A stretch of DNA of 64,000 nucleotides from Terana coerulea (GCA_024811115.1 JAKOGH010000341.1:49267-113266); one strand, 5' to 3'. Counted from the first letter of the stretch, positions 46,354 to 59,675 are shown. Program-made: numbers and translations. The notes: a model not told the origin generated them from the sequence alone.

Positions 46354-49300
46354 ATTGGAATTGCAAGGAAAGCGGGTGGATAGATCTGTGGCGAGATTGA
46401 GAGGGAATGATTGTGGATGGTGTAGGAGGCCAGGAAAACGTTCGCAGGGGGCTGGAAGGATAGCGAGCTGAAGGGACTGAACTTCGGCGGGTTTTATATC
46501 TGTGGGCAGAAGCCGTAACGCTTAGGCCACCGCCATACCAGTGACCGCATTGTCCTTAGGCGACTAAACCTTAATCAATGCAAACTGTCAGAAGCTGACC
46601 TCGAGCTGAACAAGTGTCAGCAAGACACCGACGCGCCTCCTGGAATGCGGCCGCATTGTCCAAAGGGCGGACTTTGGGCATACGGGACTGGTACTCTGAT
46701 CTTGCACGGCCAGAGCTTTGCGAAGCGCCGTGATGCTTTCGCAAGGTCTGTCGAGATTTTACGCAAGAATACCTGTATATTAAGCACAAACTCGGCAAAA
46801 TGGACGACGCGGGAATTTCTCCGACGTTCTAAGCCCAATAAAGACGCATAAATTGGTTGATAAATGTCAAGTTTCGGAGCTGAATGGCGTACCAGCAGCC
46901 GTGACCACCACGCAGGGATGCACGGTGAAGGCGTTAAGCGTTATGAAGTGCAACTAGCCGCTTTGTTGTGTTCACAATTGTGCAGGGCCCAGCACAGGCT
47001 TCAAGGCACAGCCGTGGATATGCGCTACCCGAAATTGGCAGCGGCCTCCAGCAAAGCCGTTGCGCGTTGAGACCTGTTGCCAACGCTTGTGCCTGCGATT
47101 CGGAGCTGACCTTTTCAGCCCACGAACTTAGCATAGCGACGGCAAAAAAAGTCCTTACCTTTACACTTTGGGAAGCCACTCAGCAGATAGGTTCTATCTC
47201 ATGGCATTCAGGGTTTGAGAGACATCCGTAGCGAAGGTTATCGAAGGTTCGACCTGCCGCCGCACAAGCCAGTACCCTTGCCTGCGACGTCGTTTCGTAA
47301 ATGTTTGACGGAGAAACAGCCCAGGGTAGATGTCGTAGCCGTAATGAATCACTCGAGAACGCTCGCTGCAGGTCAACCTGACCTGCAGCGAGAATGTTGT
47401 AGTAGGTTGCGGCGGGGCTCCGGTCAAGAAGCTGGCGAGCCTCATTGGGCGCGACGCCCACCAATCAGGCAAGGCGCATCAGATGATCGGGCCGCAGGCG
47501 CTAGATTGCTATCGTCCAGTACGCACTGCAGTTGACTCAATGCTCTCGGAGGCGAGGAAAAGATACTTCACGGGTCATGAGCATGGGCATGAGCTGAGAA
47601 TTACCAGTGGGGGCAACGATATAAACTCCAACCTCGTGAGACGATGAGAACATGGGGGTTAAGTAGGTAATAACCTCAGGGGAGTAGCTTGAAGCAGTTC
47701 GTTGAGAACTTCGGGTCACGCTGATCTATACGAACATGACATTCAAAAGCAGTCCTAGTATTGTAGTTTATTCATCGAACAGTAGCGCAAAAACTACATG
47801 TAGCAAAAGCCTATCAGCATCCAACGTCTGCACTATCATCTCCCTTATTGAAGAGAATTAGAGCTACTTAAGGGAAGGTTTCTTGCTACTGAGTTACAAG
47901 ACGCATCAGTATCTCAGGCAACTCCTCGTACAATATACCGGAACAAGAGGGCGTTGAGCATCGTAGCTTCAGGCTTGAATGATCCTAGTCCGAGCGGGCC
48001 CGTAAAAAGACTCGCACAAGATGAATACTTTCAGTTCGTCGTCTACTGATATGCACACCACCCGCATCCAGCCAATGCAATAACGCCAGAAGCCATCGGC
48101 AGTTAATCTAGGACTCACCAATCCGAACACAGCTGCCCAGCGTACCCTATCAGATACCAGTCGTCTGCAGCCTGGGTCGGTCTGTAGGGCAGACTGATAT
48201 GTCCTGGTGGGTCCTGGTCGCACGGAGATAGGAACGTCGAAGCCACAGATCCCGCACCGCTCCGCGATTGGTACACAGGCTCTGCCCTGCGTACGTCACA
48301 AAAAGCGTGTGCGCACCTTCCCGCCGCGCGGGGCTTCTCTGCGAGCTGTGAATACGTGTAAGCATCCGCACGAGGACTGCAAGCCGGGCGTACCTACAGC
48401 GCTGTGACTTTCGCGGTGGGTTGCACATTCTACAGGAGACGCTGCCAGTGGCCGTTCGCTGCGCGCTGTGCCCTGGAGAACGGCGGACGTGTGCTGCCTG
48501 CGACGGGAGACGCCCCGGCATGCCCTCGGCACGCTGCTTCGCTGTCCCAGCGTACTGTACCAGACCCGCCAGCCTAGACAGACAGATCAGGGCGACTGCC
48601 AGACAGCCTCATGACGTCGGGTGCGGGCCTTCTGCGTCTCCCGGCGCGAGGCCACACGCACAGCCCCTCCTCACGCCGCATATGGCTGAATGTCCTTGTT
48701 ATGGGCTGCGCAGGAAGCCATGGCCAGCGCGGGCGTGCCTCCGACAAGATCTCCGTGCGCTGTCGGGGCTCGCGCAGGTGCACGGCAGCGCGTGCTAGCC
48801 GAGCGCAATTGTTAGAACATGGTCAGACGGCTCACCATGGGGAGCACCGTGCATCTACGAGCGCAGCGGCTGAGATTGGGCGCTTTCCTGCAGAATGCGC
48901 TGATTCGACCGATTAGCGTGTGCGGCCTGGAGCGGGGTAAGACGGTTCGGTACTCACGGCGGGCTGGAGGCGGTTGGCTGGTCGTTCCCGAGTGCACCGC
49001 GGGTACAGGTCAGCGTCGACCTCTGCGGCGTCGTGAGAACCGTCCGCTGATTCGCGTTCGTTGAGGATCTTTGAGGGACCTGGCAACCCCTCCCACCTGG
49101 CAGTCCTCATCAGCGCGACAGTTGATTCAGGCATGTGTCAAGCAGACTCGCCTCCCTAGAACCCCATCCCTGGTGTGCATTTCATACGTTCAGACCTGAA
49201 GCGAGTGATGCAGATGGACTGAATGGCGGTCGGCCGTATCGGCACGCCGCAGCTTTTCAAACTGAGTTGCAGCTGAGGGCGGTTGTGCATCCTATTGATT

Positions 49301-51806
49301 CGTGAGACATTGCAAAGTCTCCCGGTGCGTTCTGGACTTACGGAGATTAGATGGTGGAATAATAGGGTTGCTCGGCCAATCGCAGAAAGCGCTGCTTTGT
49401 CTGGCGACAGGCGCCCTGCGAGACCCCGGGGAGTGCTGAGTAGGAACGAGCTGGACGAACGACGATGGGCTGGATGCTGGCTCGACCACGAGGGACGAGG
49501 CCTACCGCAGGTTGAGTGATGAAACTGAGTATGTAGCGAGTGTCACATCACTACCCGCCGGCAAGACGTGGCATTATACCGTAGGAAGGTGAGAGCTACT
49601 GCCAGGAGCGACCGCCGTGAAGCACCGCGAGCCGTCCTTGGCTAGCACCCTAAAGTTTATGCCAGGTGAGCCAATGGTTCTTGTGATATCATCCAACGTA
49701 CCCAGCCATGATGAACGTGCACGCCGGGCTGGAGTCTCTTCTTCGCACATCCCCAGGCCTGACGTCGACTATTGAACTTAACGAAGACACAACTCATGTG
49801 TTACGGCATCGTTGACGACACACCGTGCACTCACCTCATACACAGTGTATGACGTGCGCTGCTCAGTCTCAGCAGCCTAGCCAGGGGCTAGATCTCCTGA
49901 CGGGGAGGATGCGGACGCTGACGTTCAGCGTACGTACTCTGACCGCAGCAGTGAATGTATGCGGCAGAATGAAGATGTTCTAGTGCCAGGTGAACCATAT
50001 GGTCAAACAGCTATACTGACGATAATTTCTGAAGAAGGCTCACATGAATATTTCAGGAAGATTGGGCCGTGTCCAGCTTGCGAATGAAAGCGAGCGGAGA
50101 CGGTTTAATGAAATTTGCAGCCAAAGCGCCCTCCATTTTTGCCGTGATGGTCCAACAGGTGAATCCAGACAACGCGCGGGACCGGCTCGTCGCCACCTCA
50201 CTGCAGCTAGAGTGCACTCACGCAGGGGCGCAATGCGCCAACCACGGCGCGGGCCTGGATCCAACTGGGCCGTGAAGAACGGCGCCATCGTTCCGCGCCG
50301 CATTTACGTACTGCGGCCGCTGGGACTCGGACGTATGCGGCAGATTCGCGGTGTTCTGCGCGCCATATGCTCAGCGGCCGCTGACTGGCAGCGTTACTAG
50401 AAAACTCACACGTATACGACCAAGACCGCGAAGGGAAGGTTTGGGATGAGTAATCTTCATCCCTGGCCACGTTTGTCGACAGGCATCACAGCTTGCTTGT
50501 GTGCTAGACTCGGGGGCTTCCGAGTGTAGATGACGCACAGAGGTAGGGTCGTGTCTCAACGGCATGCCTACGTCCAGAAGTGCTATAGGAGTACCGTGGA
50601 AGTTACCGTGGCACATACCTAGTGTGAAGATGTCATTAGTGAGCATTTCCGCAACAAATCAGCTCCCAAGCCTTCTAGACGATCTGCCATGATGTGTTTG
50701 ACAACACCTGGAAAAATCGGAATTTTGGGACATTGTTGTTGGCAGCAGTAATGAGCATAAATAGGAAAGGAAAATTCCACATACAGCTATAAGCCCTACT
50801 CGTCTTGTTGTTTGCCGTATCACAGGAAGCGAGCCGGCTTTGAGCTTGCGCAAGTTGAAATTGACCAAGCGCAGAGTCAGTGAAAATTGAGCCGTATGAG
50901 CAACCGGCAAGCCGGTCATCTCTTTACCGCAGTGCTGTAGTAGCGATACGTCAGCGAGATGAGGCCTGTTACCACATGACGGTAGAGTTGACGAGTAGAA
51001 CTCACGAAGATGCCAGCAAAACTCACAAATTTCACCTTGGTCGCAAAATAAACGGTGCAAGTCGAGACTTTGGCTGGGGCTTGGATATTCCACGTACGAG
51101 GTCGCATGCGACAAAGTGGCGAAGGTGTATGTATGCGCTTTACTTGCCTGGACGTCGGTTGCTGGTGTGAACGAGGCACGCAAAGCGCGAGCGGTGGGAT
51201 GTGTCCGGGGTCCTTCAAGTTGACGCTTATCGCATCGTGCTCAGGGGAAGGCTATCGCCCGGTCTGGATTGCGGGGTCAAAATGAAAAGGGATTGGCTGG
51301 GATTGGTCGGTTCACGGTGGTCCAGACAAGGGCCCTCTCGATCGGCGGACCTGGTCCAGTCAGACGCTGCAGCGCCGCTTTGAATACCTGCATGCTCGAC
51401 GGTGCTCTTTGGACATACAGGACACCGTCCGAGAGCAGGAGGATATGGTCTGGACGCAGTGGCATATTTCCAGCGCATTACAAGTAGTTTTCCGAAGTCG
51501 ACGGCCGTGGGTAGAGCGGTGGGTGAATCTGGACTGGTCGGTGTTGGAAGATGACAGTCCACCAAAAGCGGGGATAGGGTCCGCGATAGGTGCTGGAGCG
51601 TAATATGGTTTCGCTGATGCAACCGCCTTCGATGGTCTGGATCGCGCTCGGCTTGTCCTGCCGGCGTGCTCAGGCTAGACTTGCTTCAGCGTCCAGACGA
51701 TGCAGGGCAATAAAACCAGTGCGGGGCCCACCCGTGCCCAGCTTTTGCACACGCCCCGACACCATCTACGACAGCGACAACGCCCTCTTTCGCACTGCTT
51801 GCCACC
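46354..51806. other. 5.4-kb gene desert
   Basis: No coding frame here has a recognisable domain, consistent codon bias or plausible splice structure. The first ~150 bp are the F-box gene promoter. A perfect 14-bp hairpin lies at 47362-47392. The middle part (48.1-49.1 kb) is G+C-rich but its frames do not resemble proteins I know. Old, unrecognisable repeat sequence is the likeliest content. Confidence 0.5.
47362..47392. repeat. Perfect hairpin, 14-bp stem with 3-base loop
   Basis: CTCGCTGCAGGTCA is followed by ACC and its exact reverse complement TGACCTGCAGCGAG. Flanking bases do not extend the pairing, so it is not the centre of a larger visible inverted repeat. Confidence 0.8.
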
Positions 51807-54800
51807 ATGCGCACGCAGTCGCCACCGGTGCCCACCACGCACCCCAAACGACCTCGCGGCCTGTGGAAGGGGCGCCGAGATGCGGCGGGCCAGGCCTTTG
51901 CCAAATCGGGAATACATTCGCACGATGCCGACGCCTCCTCCGACGATAGCGTCGCCTCCAGCAGTCGCAGCAGCCTCGACATCTTCGAGGACGATGACGA
52001 TGACGACGACGATGACGACCGCAGCTCGAGCTCGAGTTCCAAGCGGCGGCGGCTCTCCGGCGCGCTCTCAGACTCGGACACGCTCTGCCAACTCAGCCCA
52101 TCTTCGCGCGCGCTCACCCCTGATCTCCTCTATCATGCCGCATCTTGCTTTCCGACCCAACTCACCATATCCCGCCATATCCCTCCAGTGTTCCCCTCAT
52201 GCAGTCGCTGCCTGACAAGCACTCGAGTATCAACTCGAAAGTGAAGGGGAAGCAACCGTCCGTCAGTGACACGGAGGACTGGGAGAATTTAAAGGAGTTG
52301 TTCGCGAGGGCATCTGAATCCTACGATTGTACGTGTTCTATTCCATTTTACGACATTGACTTTTTGTTCTGTTCCATGTTTTGCATGAATATGCTACCGC
52401 TCGACCTCTGCAGAGCAAAGCACCCGGAGAGCGTTCAGCTTTCACGCCGTCGTGTACGCGCATCCTGGTCTGCGTTTGTAGCGGAAAGGAAGCAGGACCG
52501 ATATCCTACTTCCTGCTGTTATTCGGCAACAGTCGTGGCCGAAATATGTGCCGCAAGACGCTGCGAGGGTCCCTGAGGGCGGGGGTGTTGAGCTCTGCTC
52601 AGCTCTTCTATCCCCCACCCGCAGTGTGCGTTTGCAGCAGACAGGAAGCAGGATCAAGACCCTCCTTCCCGTTGTTTTTTGGCACCCGTCGCGGCCGATT
52701 TCTTTTTTTCTGCAAGACGGCACAAAAGCCCTTGAGGCTTGAGGGCGGGGGACATCGAGCTCTGCACGTTGCTGCCCATCTCCTGCCCTCGGCGACGTAC
52801 GGCTTGGGCAGAGCTGCATGCATTCCCATGCATGCGTTCTGTCAAATTCGCATATCGCGGCCGAAGTACGGCACCGGACACATCTGGAATGACACGCCAT
52901 GTCTGGGCCTGTCTAGCCTCGCGTTTCGCGCCTTGCGACGTGACTCGCACCGCTGGGGATTTCGCTTTGGGGCCGTACGCTACAGTGCGACTGTAGACGG
53001 CTGCACGCCTCGGTTTTACCCAGCGAGGACAGTGCAGTCACCTACGAGAAAGTCGCCCAAGAGTCGGTGTCGGGGAAGCGGAGCGGTATTTGCATTTTCT
53101 GCGGACCCTTCTCGGCCTTGGGTTTCACTGGGCGATTACGCCTGACTCAGCAGCGACGCTTTGTTAATGGCCAGGCCTTTTATCTCTAACCATGATCCTT
53201 TTTGGAAATGTCGTATATTGATCTTTGATTCTACAGCAGACGAGACCAGTGAAGCGCTGCCGCTGCTACGCGCGGTCATCCGCGAATGCCATCGGTTTCT
53301 TGTCGCCCACCCAGACCCGTCGGAGGTCTTCAGCGGCGACTCGGACAGGCACCATTCGTCAAGGTCCCCCGACGTCTTGACACCTACGGAGGAGCGATTA
53401 CGACGGGACTGGTCACCGGAACGTTTCAACCACAGTTATCGGGCTCACAAGCCACGGTCACACCTGCATGTTCACCACTCGAAGTCGCACGACCCACCGA
53501 CGGCCTTTCATGCACTGTTCGGCACTGCGCTACTTCATATGGGCACCATCCTTGCCCAGGACTCGAGTCTAGCTCTGCCTGACGAGCCGTCGACGCCTTC
53601 AACTTATTGGCTGGCCGCGCTCGACGTCTTCGAGACAGGCGAGAACTTGCCTAGCGTCATTGAGCGCGGGACGGCCATTCCGGACGACTGGCGCATGGCC
53701 ATATCATGGGGACGCACGCTTGTCTGCATTGCTGACGAAAAAGTCGAGCGCGATTTACGCTCACCGAAGACGGAGGTTTCGACGCCCATGCCGACCCAGA
53801 TGGATCTCAAGAACGGTTGGTGGTCCTACCGCGCCGTGCAGTCGCCACCGTCGTATTCGCACGTGGAACCCCGCTGGCCCAAACACTCGCCGTTCTACGC
53901 TATCGCGCATACCCGCCCGCCCGTCACGCGTCGCATGAGCCTGCACTCGGCCAACGCGCACGACGTGCTCGTCCTCGCCATGGACCAGTTCTCGCGCGGG
54001 ATCTTCCACATGCCGCACCCACAGTACCCTGCGACGCACAACCCGTCCTCCTTCCCCTCTCTGCCGCTTGACACCTCGCTCAACGGCGCCGCGACAGGCT
54101 TCGTCTCCGCTTTCCACGCGCAGCGGCACGCGTCGCACTCGCACTCGCGCTCTCCACCGCCGGCGTCCGGCAGCGCGGCGCCGTTCTCGCGCGCAAAGGA
54201 GCTGTTCACGCTCGCGTCGGAGCTGCTCGGCGTCGCGGAGCGCCTGCCCTCTGCGGCGCAGCGCGAGCACTGGGCCGCGCAGGCCGACTCCGTGTTCGGG
54301 CAGATGAAGATGGAGGCGGACGTCGGCGCGTGGCGCATGCCGCTCAATGCCGCGCGCGGCCGGTGCTGGCTCGTCGTCGGCGAGGCGCGGGCGGACGACC
54401 TGGAGAGCGCGCTGGAGGCGGGCGACGCGGCTGTGGTGCACACGCCGCAGGCCGAGGCGGCGCGGGATGGCCTCGCGATGGCGGTCACGTTCCTTGAGAA
54501 GGCGAAAGGCTCTGCGGCGGTCAAGCCGAACGCCGAGCAGGAGGACTTGTCCCCTCTCGTAAGTGCCCGCCCCTCTCCTTTCGAATTGTTGTGCTAAATG
54601 CCTGCGTGCAGCTCGCGGAAGCCCTCCTGACACTGGCGAACCTGACGGCGGACGAGAACAAGCGCGAGGAGCTGTACTCGCGCGCGCAGACGGAAGGCGG
54701 CGAGATGGCACTGGAGCTCGACCCGCCCGCGACCGCGCTCCCGGCGGCCATCAGCTCGATCCTCGCCACGCCGAAGCTGAGCGCGTTCTCCGCCATGGAG

Positions 54801-54971
54801 AACGGTACACGGGGCGTGCTCCACGCGACCCCGGCGTACCCTGTGCAGGCGTCGCCGTCGTTCATCTACGCCGCCACCCCACGGCTCGGCTCATTCTCGG
54901 CTGAGGCGCTGTACGACCAGCCGATGGTTGTTGATGTGCGCGCAGATAGCATGCGCATGGACGAGAGCTAA
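51807..54971 (+). CDS. ETT1-like protein (enhancer of translation termination 1)
   Basis: The ATG at 51807 has a strong context (GCCACCATGC). Exons are 51807-52328, 53237-54558 and 54612-54971. The N-terminus is basic then acidic with a run of about ten Asp, and Ser-rich. The body contains WENLKELFARASESYDSDE, SEALPLLRAVIRECHRFLV, TAFHALFGTALLHMGTILA, YWLAALDVFETGENLP, and LAEALLTLANLTADENKREE in the last exon. This TPR-like pattern and the order fit fungal ETT1, a nuclear protein required for correct translation termination in yeast. I assign it from memory of the family, without a search. One frame change near 52110-52150 lies before the SDTEDWENL block. The first intron is 908 bp, about 17 times the usual size here, and contains a tandem duplication. 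Confidence 0.7.
52466..52790 (+). repeat. Tandem duplication of ~155 bp inside the ETT1-like intron
   Basis: Two head-to-tail copies start near 52466 and 52622. Both read GTCTGCGTTTG/GTGTGCGTTTG, AGGAAGCAGGA, a CCTGCTGTTATT/CCCGTTGTTTTT block, GTCGYGGCCGA, GCAAGACG, GAGGGCGGGGG and GAGCTCTGC in the same order. Divergence is roughly one base in four, so the duplication is old. Confidence 0.65.
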
Positions 54972-56223
54972 CTCTCACCTCGACCGTCGCGCGTGTCATG
55001 TGGCCTTTTCTTGTCTTGTCTCCGCTCTCTTGCTCGCTATGTCTCGCTGTCGTTTTTCTCCGCTCTTGGTCATTTTCACTCCTGGGTTTACGGGTTTCTT
55101 TGGGTCTCTGGCGCATCTCGCATACTGCAACGCACACCACGCATATCATTATTTTCACAATTCCCCCTTCGACTCCCCGTCGTACTCTTTTCATCGCACA
55201 TCCACTTTGACTTGCACCTCGCATTACTCACATACCTCACGATCCTCACGTCCATCCCATCACGACGACTTCATCCCACACATTTGCTCGGACTCGCCGG
55301 GCACCACTAGCGTAGATTCTTGACGGGCCATACTTGTAGATCTTTCACGGGTGGCAATATATGACTTTGCAACTGAGGACATCGCGTTGCGATGGTTCGA
55401 TACACGGCTGTTCGCTGGGTATGGACGCAGGCGAGTCCATTAGTGAGTTCAAGTCAGTCCTAAGGTCCGGTTTCCACTGTACTGACGCTTTGTAGGTATA
55501 AGTAGCGTTGCAAGGAAATGTAGTCGGCAACACGCAAAGTGCTGCACGTTTCGCCGTGTGGCGTTTGTAAAGCATCCTCGTTTGCTTGGCACTGATCGAC
55601 TTACCATGCTCTATGCACTGCTGACCTGCCTCCGTCGTCCGCCTTTACTGCGCGGATTTGCCTCCGCATGTCAATGGCGTCGCGGCCCAGAGCAATTGAT
55701 GAAAACCTATCGAGCGTGACGAACGTGAGTGAATAATGCTGCACAATTGTATTTGCGGCCGTTCTGTTTATCAACTCAGTCCTCTCCGAGTCGTGTTTGC
55801 CTCCCGAGGTTACGGCTTGCCCTCGGAAATGTCCCCGTCACAAACGGACCACGCGTCCTTGGCGCAAACGCTTCCTGATTTCGATCCCTCGAGCCTCTTA
55901 TTCAAAATGCTTGTTTTCATAGAGCGAGTAGCCATGATTTCTCAAGACCTGTGGTACGCAGGGCATATATCCGGGCACCATTGACTCGGGCTCATGTCGG
56001 TACAGTCGTCAGTGGTTTTGTTCGGTCACTTGAACTATTCAAACTTATTCCACTGTTCACATGCAGAATGCTGCTCCCTGTATCACCCGATGTATTCGGT
56101 GCGGGGACAGTCAGTACTATCTCCGTCCAAATTGCAACCGCTCTGCAATCTCATAAAGCTAAGAGCTCATCCTTCAGAATGCCCTGCCAAACACGTCGCT
56201 CTTCGCGTGTCGTCGACATCAAG
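54972..56223. other. Intergenic: ETT1-like 3' flank and esterase promoter
   Basis: No gene seen. The left part is C/T-rich 3' flank; the last ~250 bp should hold the esterase promoter. Confidence 0.4.
56101..56106 (+). promoter_or_regulatory. Possible CreA/Mig1 (SYGGGG) site
   Basis: GCGGGG lies 118 bp before the esterase ATG and fits the carbon-catabolite repressor consensus SYGGGG. A six-base match is weak evidence, but repression by glucose would suit a CBM1 esterase. Confidence 0.25.
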
Positions 56224-57557
56224 ATGCTCTTCCAGGCTCTGTCTCTTCTGTCGCTCGCTGTCACCGGCGCCCTCGCTGCCGCAGGCCAGCTCCAACAGGT
56301 TACCAATTTCGGGGTCCAACCCGACGAATGTCGGCATGTTCGTGTACAAGCCGACGGGGAAGCTCGCGAGTCCGCCACCGCTGATCGTCGCCATGCATTA
56401 CTGCACGGGCACAGCGCAGGCGTACTTCTCGGGCACGCAGTACGCGAACCTCGCGGACACGCATGGGTTCATCGTGATCTACCCAGACGCACCTGACAGT
56501 GGAGGGTGAGTATGCAATGCCCTTCATCGCAAACGTCGTACTGATTGTCGCCAATCCCTGTGACTGCAGATGCTGGGACGTCCACAGCGATGCGACGCTG
56601 ACGCATGACGCGGGCGGCGACTCGCTCGGCATCGTGTCCATGGTCCGCTACGCCATCGCGAATTACGGCGTCGACCCGACACGCGTCTTTGCGACGGGCA
56701 CCTCGTCGGGGCGCGATGATGACCAACGTGCTCATGGGGGCTTATCCTGACATTTTCGCCGCTGGCTCCTCGTTCTCTGGTGTTCCGTACGGGTGCTTCG
56801 CGGGGCCCAACATGTGGAATAGTCAGTGTTCGCAAGGCCAACTTATCAAGACTCCTCAGCAATGGGTGCGTCCATATAGCTATTCCAGAGCTGATACTAA
56901 ACACTGTCTGGCGCAAATTTACAGGGCGATTTGGTTAGGGGTGGATACCCGGGCTTTGCGGACACTCGCCCCAAGTTCCAGTTCTGGCACGGTACTGCGT
57001 ACGCACTTCAATCATCTTGCGTGTTGGTCGCGCTGACGTCTGCGCAGAGACACCACATTGTATCCCCAAAACTTCTGGGAAGACATCAAGCAATGGACAA
57101 ACGTCTTCGGCGTCTCTCAGACCCCGACCACGAATGTCACGAACGACCCGCTTCGGGGCTACTCCCGCGCCTCCTTCGGGCCCAACGTCCAAGCGATACT
57201 CGCGCAGGGCGTCGGGCACACTGTTCCTGAGCAAGCGAACGATGTCCTCAACTGGTTTGGACTGTCGACCCTCGTGCCCGGAGGGGGTTCTGGCACGGCC
57301 TCTGCCCCTTCTGGACCTACAATTACGACAACTGGTCCTAACGGTGACGACGGCGACTCTGGTTCCGACACCGCCTCCAACTGGGACTGCTGCTGCTCAC
57401 TACGGGCAGTGCGGCGGTATTGGTTACACAGGCCCGACAGGTAAATGCGTGCAGCGTCTTGAGATTGAGAACGGTTACTGATACTTACTGAATTTCAGTT
57501 TGCGCTGCCCCGTGGACTTGCAAGGTGTCCAATGCATACTACTCACAGTGCCTTTAA
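56224..57557 (+). CDS. Secreted CE1 acetylxylan/feruloyl esterase with C-terminal CBM1
   Basis: Five exons: 56224-56505, 56570-56865, 56925-56998, 57048-57440 and 57499-57557. A signal peptide (MLFQALSLLSLAVTGALAAA) is followed by a CE1 serine-esterase domain: LIVAMHYCTGTAQAYF, CWDVHSDATLTHDAGGDS, nucleophile Ser in ATGTSSGAMM, FQFWHGTADTTLYPQNFW with the likely Asp, and catalytic His in GVGHTVPE. A Gly/Ser/Thr-rich linker leads to CBM1 (HYGQCGGIGYTGPT, then APWTCKVSNAYYSQCL), which binds cellulose. It removes acetyl or feruloyl groups from xylan outside the cell; which of the two cannot be told from sequence alone. Extra G bases in the GGGG runs at 56311-56314 and 56708-56711 and a shift near 57375 break the frame, the second right at the nucleophile motif. 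All look like consensus errors. Confidence 0.85.
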
Positions 57558-58224
57558 GCGGGTAGCTCACGGCATGGGTTACAACGAACATAGCATGTTC
57601 ACATGTTGATATGCAGTGAAGTCATTCTGCGAATAAAAGTCCGGATGCCCTTGATTATAGTGGACATGTGCGCAACGCCACAAAGATGCCCAAGGGCCTG
57701 GTATATGCGAGTACAGCATAAAGCCGTCAAATTAGGGGATAACAACATGAATGTGAGAGTAGTTCTCACCGTGGGATGAGCGGAAGGCACGAAGGCATCT
57801 ACTTATGAATAGACCAACTCAATAGTTCCGGGAAATGTGCATCGAAATCACGAGCTGGCCGCACGTTGATGCGTACAGAGTCAATACCGAAAATATGAAG
57901 CTAATAGTCTCGGCTTGAACTTGAGATGCATGATGTTGTTCGTATATGCAGATGCTCACCACTAACTCGACGCAGAGATGCAGAGGCGATGCTACCAGTG
58001 AGGCAGGCGGAAATTGCGAGGACCTCAATGCCGAAAGCACAGCTTCTTCATGCCGAAAGTCAGGGGTATACCCACGGATCTCTATCTGGAATTCCTGAAA
58101 GAAAGTCGAATGCAAACACGAGCTTGATGCATCACAGAAGAACTGACACAATCCTGGGGTATAATTGGCCTCGAGCGTCCCACGGCAGCTCAGCTATCCA
58201 CGCCCTCCACCAGCCGTCGTCGCG
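57558..58224. other. Gene-free stretch
   Basis: Between the esterase and the first methyltransferase-like gene; no supported feature. Confidence 0.4.
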
Positions 58225-59032
58225 ATGCTTGCCGCAGTACTGTACTCCCCACTGCTCAAGATCCCCCTGCTATTTTCTCTTCGACATCTCTGGTGCATGC
58301 GACCCTGAACCCGCCAAACCCGCCCGCGAAGGCGCAGGAACAGGCCAAATATGCGTCCGCGAACGACTCGTTCTCGAAGCGGACGCAGACCATGCGCAGG
58401 GTGGCTGGTTTGAGCCAGGTAAGCCGGAGCATCCGTGGACACCGGGACCGGAAGTACTCACCTTGGAACGTGTTAGGCCATGTATTGGGCAAACGCCCTG
58501 TGCGAGTCAGCGGTTATCCTGGCTGCCCATTTCCCATCCCACGAGGGCGACCAAGTGCTTGGCTTGCTCGTACACAAGCCTTTCGCCGCTGCTTATGACG
58601 TCCAAAGCACCCCTGCCTGGCTTGCGGGATGCGCCATGGTGCATGCCGGCTCTATAATCCGGCTCTGGTGTTATCGCACACTGGGACGCTTCTTCACCTG
58701 GGAGCTCTCTGTCACAGACGACCAGAGACTCATCAAGGTCGGGCCGTACGCCGTCGTCCGGCACCCAAGCTACACTGGCAGCCTCTTGATCGGACTCGGC
58801 ACTGTGCTCATGCATTTCGGCGCCGGGAGTTACTTTGCGGAGTGCGTCGGGCTTCAACGGGATCACGGCGAAGGCGTTCACGGCAGCGTGGGGATTCTGG
58901 CTGCTGTACAAGCCATTCATGTTGATGAGTCGCTCAGCGAAGGAGGATGCGATTCTGCGTCAGCAGTTCGGCGCCGAGTGGGAGGCGTATGCGCAGCAGA
59001 CGAAGTATCGTTTGATACCGTACGTGTACTAG
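58225..59032 (+). CDS. Isoprenylcysteine carboxyl methyltransferase (ICMT)-like protein, copy 1
   Basis: Two exons (58225-58418 and 58477-59032) encode about 250 residues. The N-terminus has MLAAVLYSPLLKIPLLFS, then ATLNPPNPPAKAQEQAKYAS. The body carries YWANALCESAVILAAHFPS, LWCYRTLGRFFTWELSV, VGPYAVVRHPSYTGSLLIG and the C-terminal EDAILRQQFGAEWEAYAQQT, ending YRLIPYVY. The GPY..VRHPSY and E...E/EWEAY blocks are the hallmark of the ICMT/PEMT methyltransferase fold, in which S-adenosylmethionine is bound near the conserved HP and Glu residues of multi-span ER membrane proteins. True ICMT methylates farnesylated CaaX cysteines; these short fungal relatives may use other substrates. One frame break occurs near 58273 and another at GGG 58849-58851. 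Confidence 0.75.
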
Positions 59033-59675
59033 ATGGTATAAGAGGTGAGCGTTGGTTGCTGCAAAGCTTCTTGTGAGACAGACGCACTGATGGAGCGTGT
59101 CCGGCAGGAGCTTGTTGTTGAGTAGCTGCGTAATGGCTGGTGGTAATCCAACCGAATGGGTTTGTATTGCCATACTTAACTTGCACACACGAGAGACTGC
59201 GGGGTTGATCAGCACGGATAAAATGAACATGGCTAGGAGTGCTCACGGATCGGACGGCTCAGGAAATGACGCTCATTTCAAGCGTTTCTCCCCCTATACG
59301 AGCACCACGATCTGGCTTTGTGGATGCGCAGATACTTCGTCCGCCGCCGCCGCTTGCAAAATCAGTCTGCCTCCTACGACGGGCACCTTTATGAGGCCTA
59401 TAAACATAGCCCAAGAGGCTGTGGGGACAAGAGATACTCGCACATAGTCGTTGTTGAATAGATGAACACGGCGTTCTGCACAGGGAAAGATCAGCGGTAT
59501 CCTGTTTCGAGTCTAGGCTCCGCATTCTCCTCCCAACACATGACTTCGCAAGTATGATTGAGTTAGAAAGTTCGATGCACTCCCACGGATAAAGTACTTA
59601 CATGCAGTAGTGAGAGCAAGTCGCATCCACGTCCCTTCAGCCCGACCGCAGTCTTCAAGAAAGCAGACTTTCGTC
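59033..59675. other. Intergenic between tandem methyltransferase-like genes
   Basis: Presumed 3' flank of copy 1 and promoter of copy 2; no other feature seen. Confidence 0.4.
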
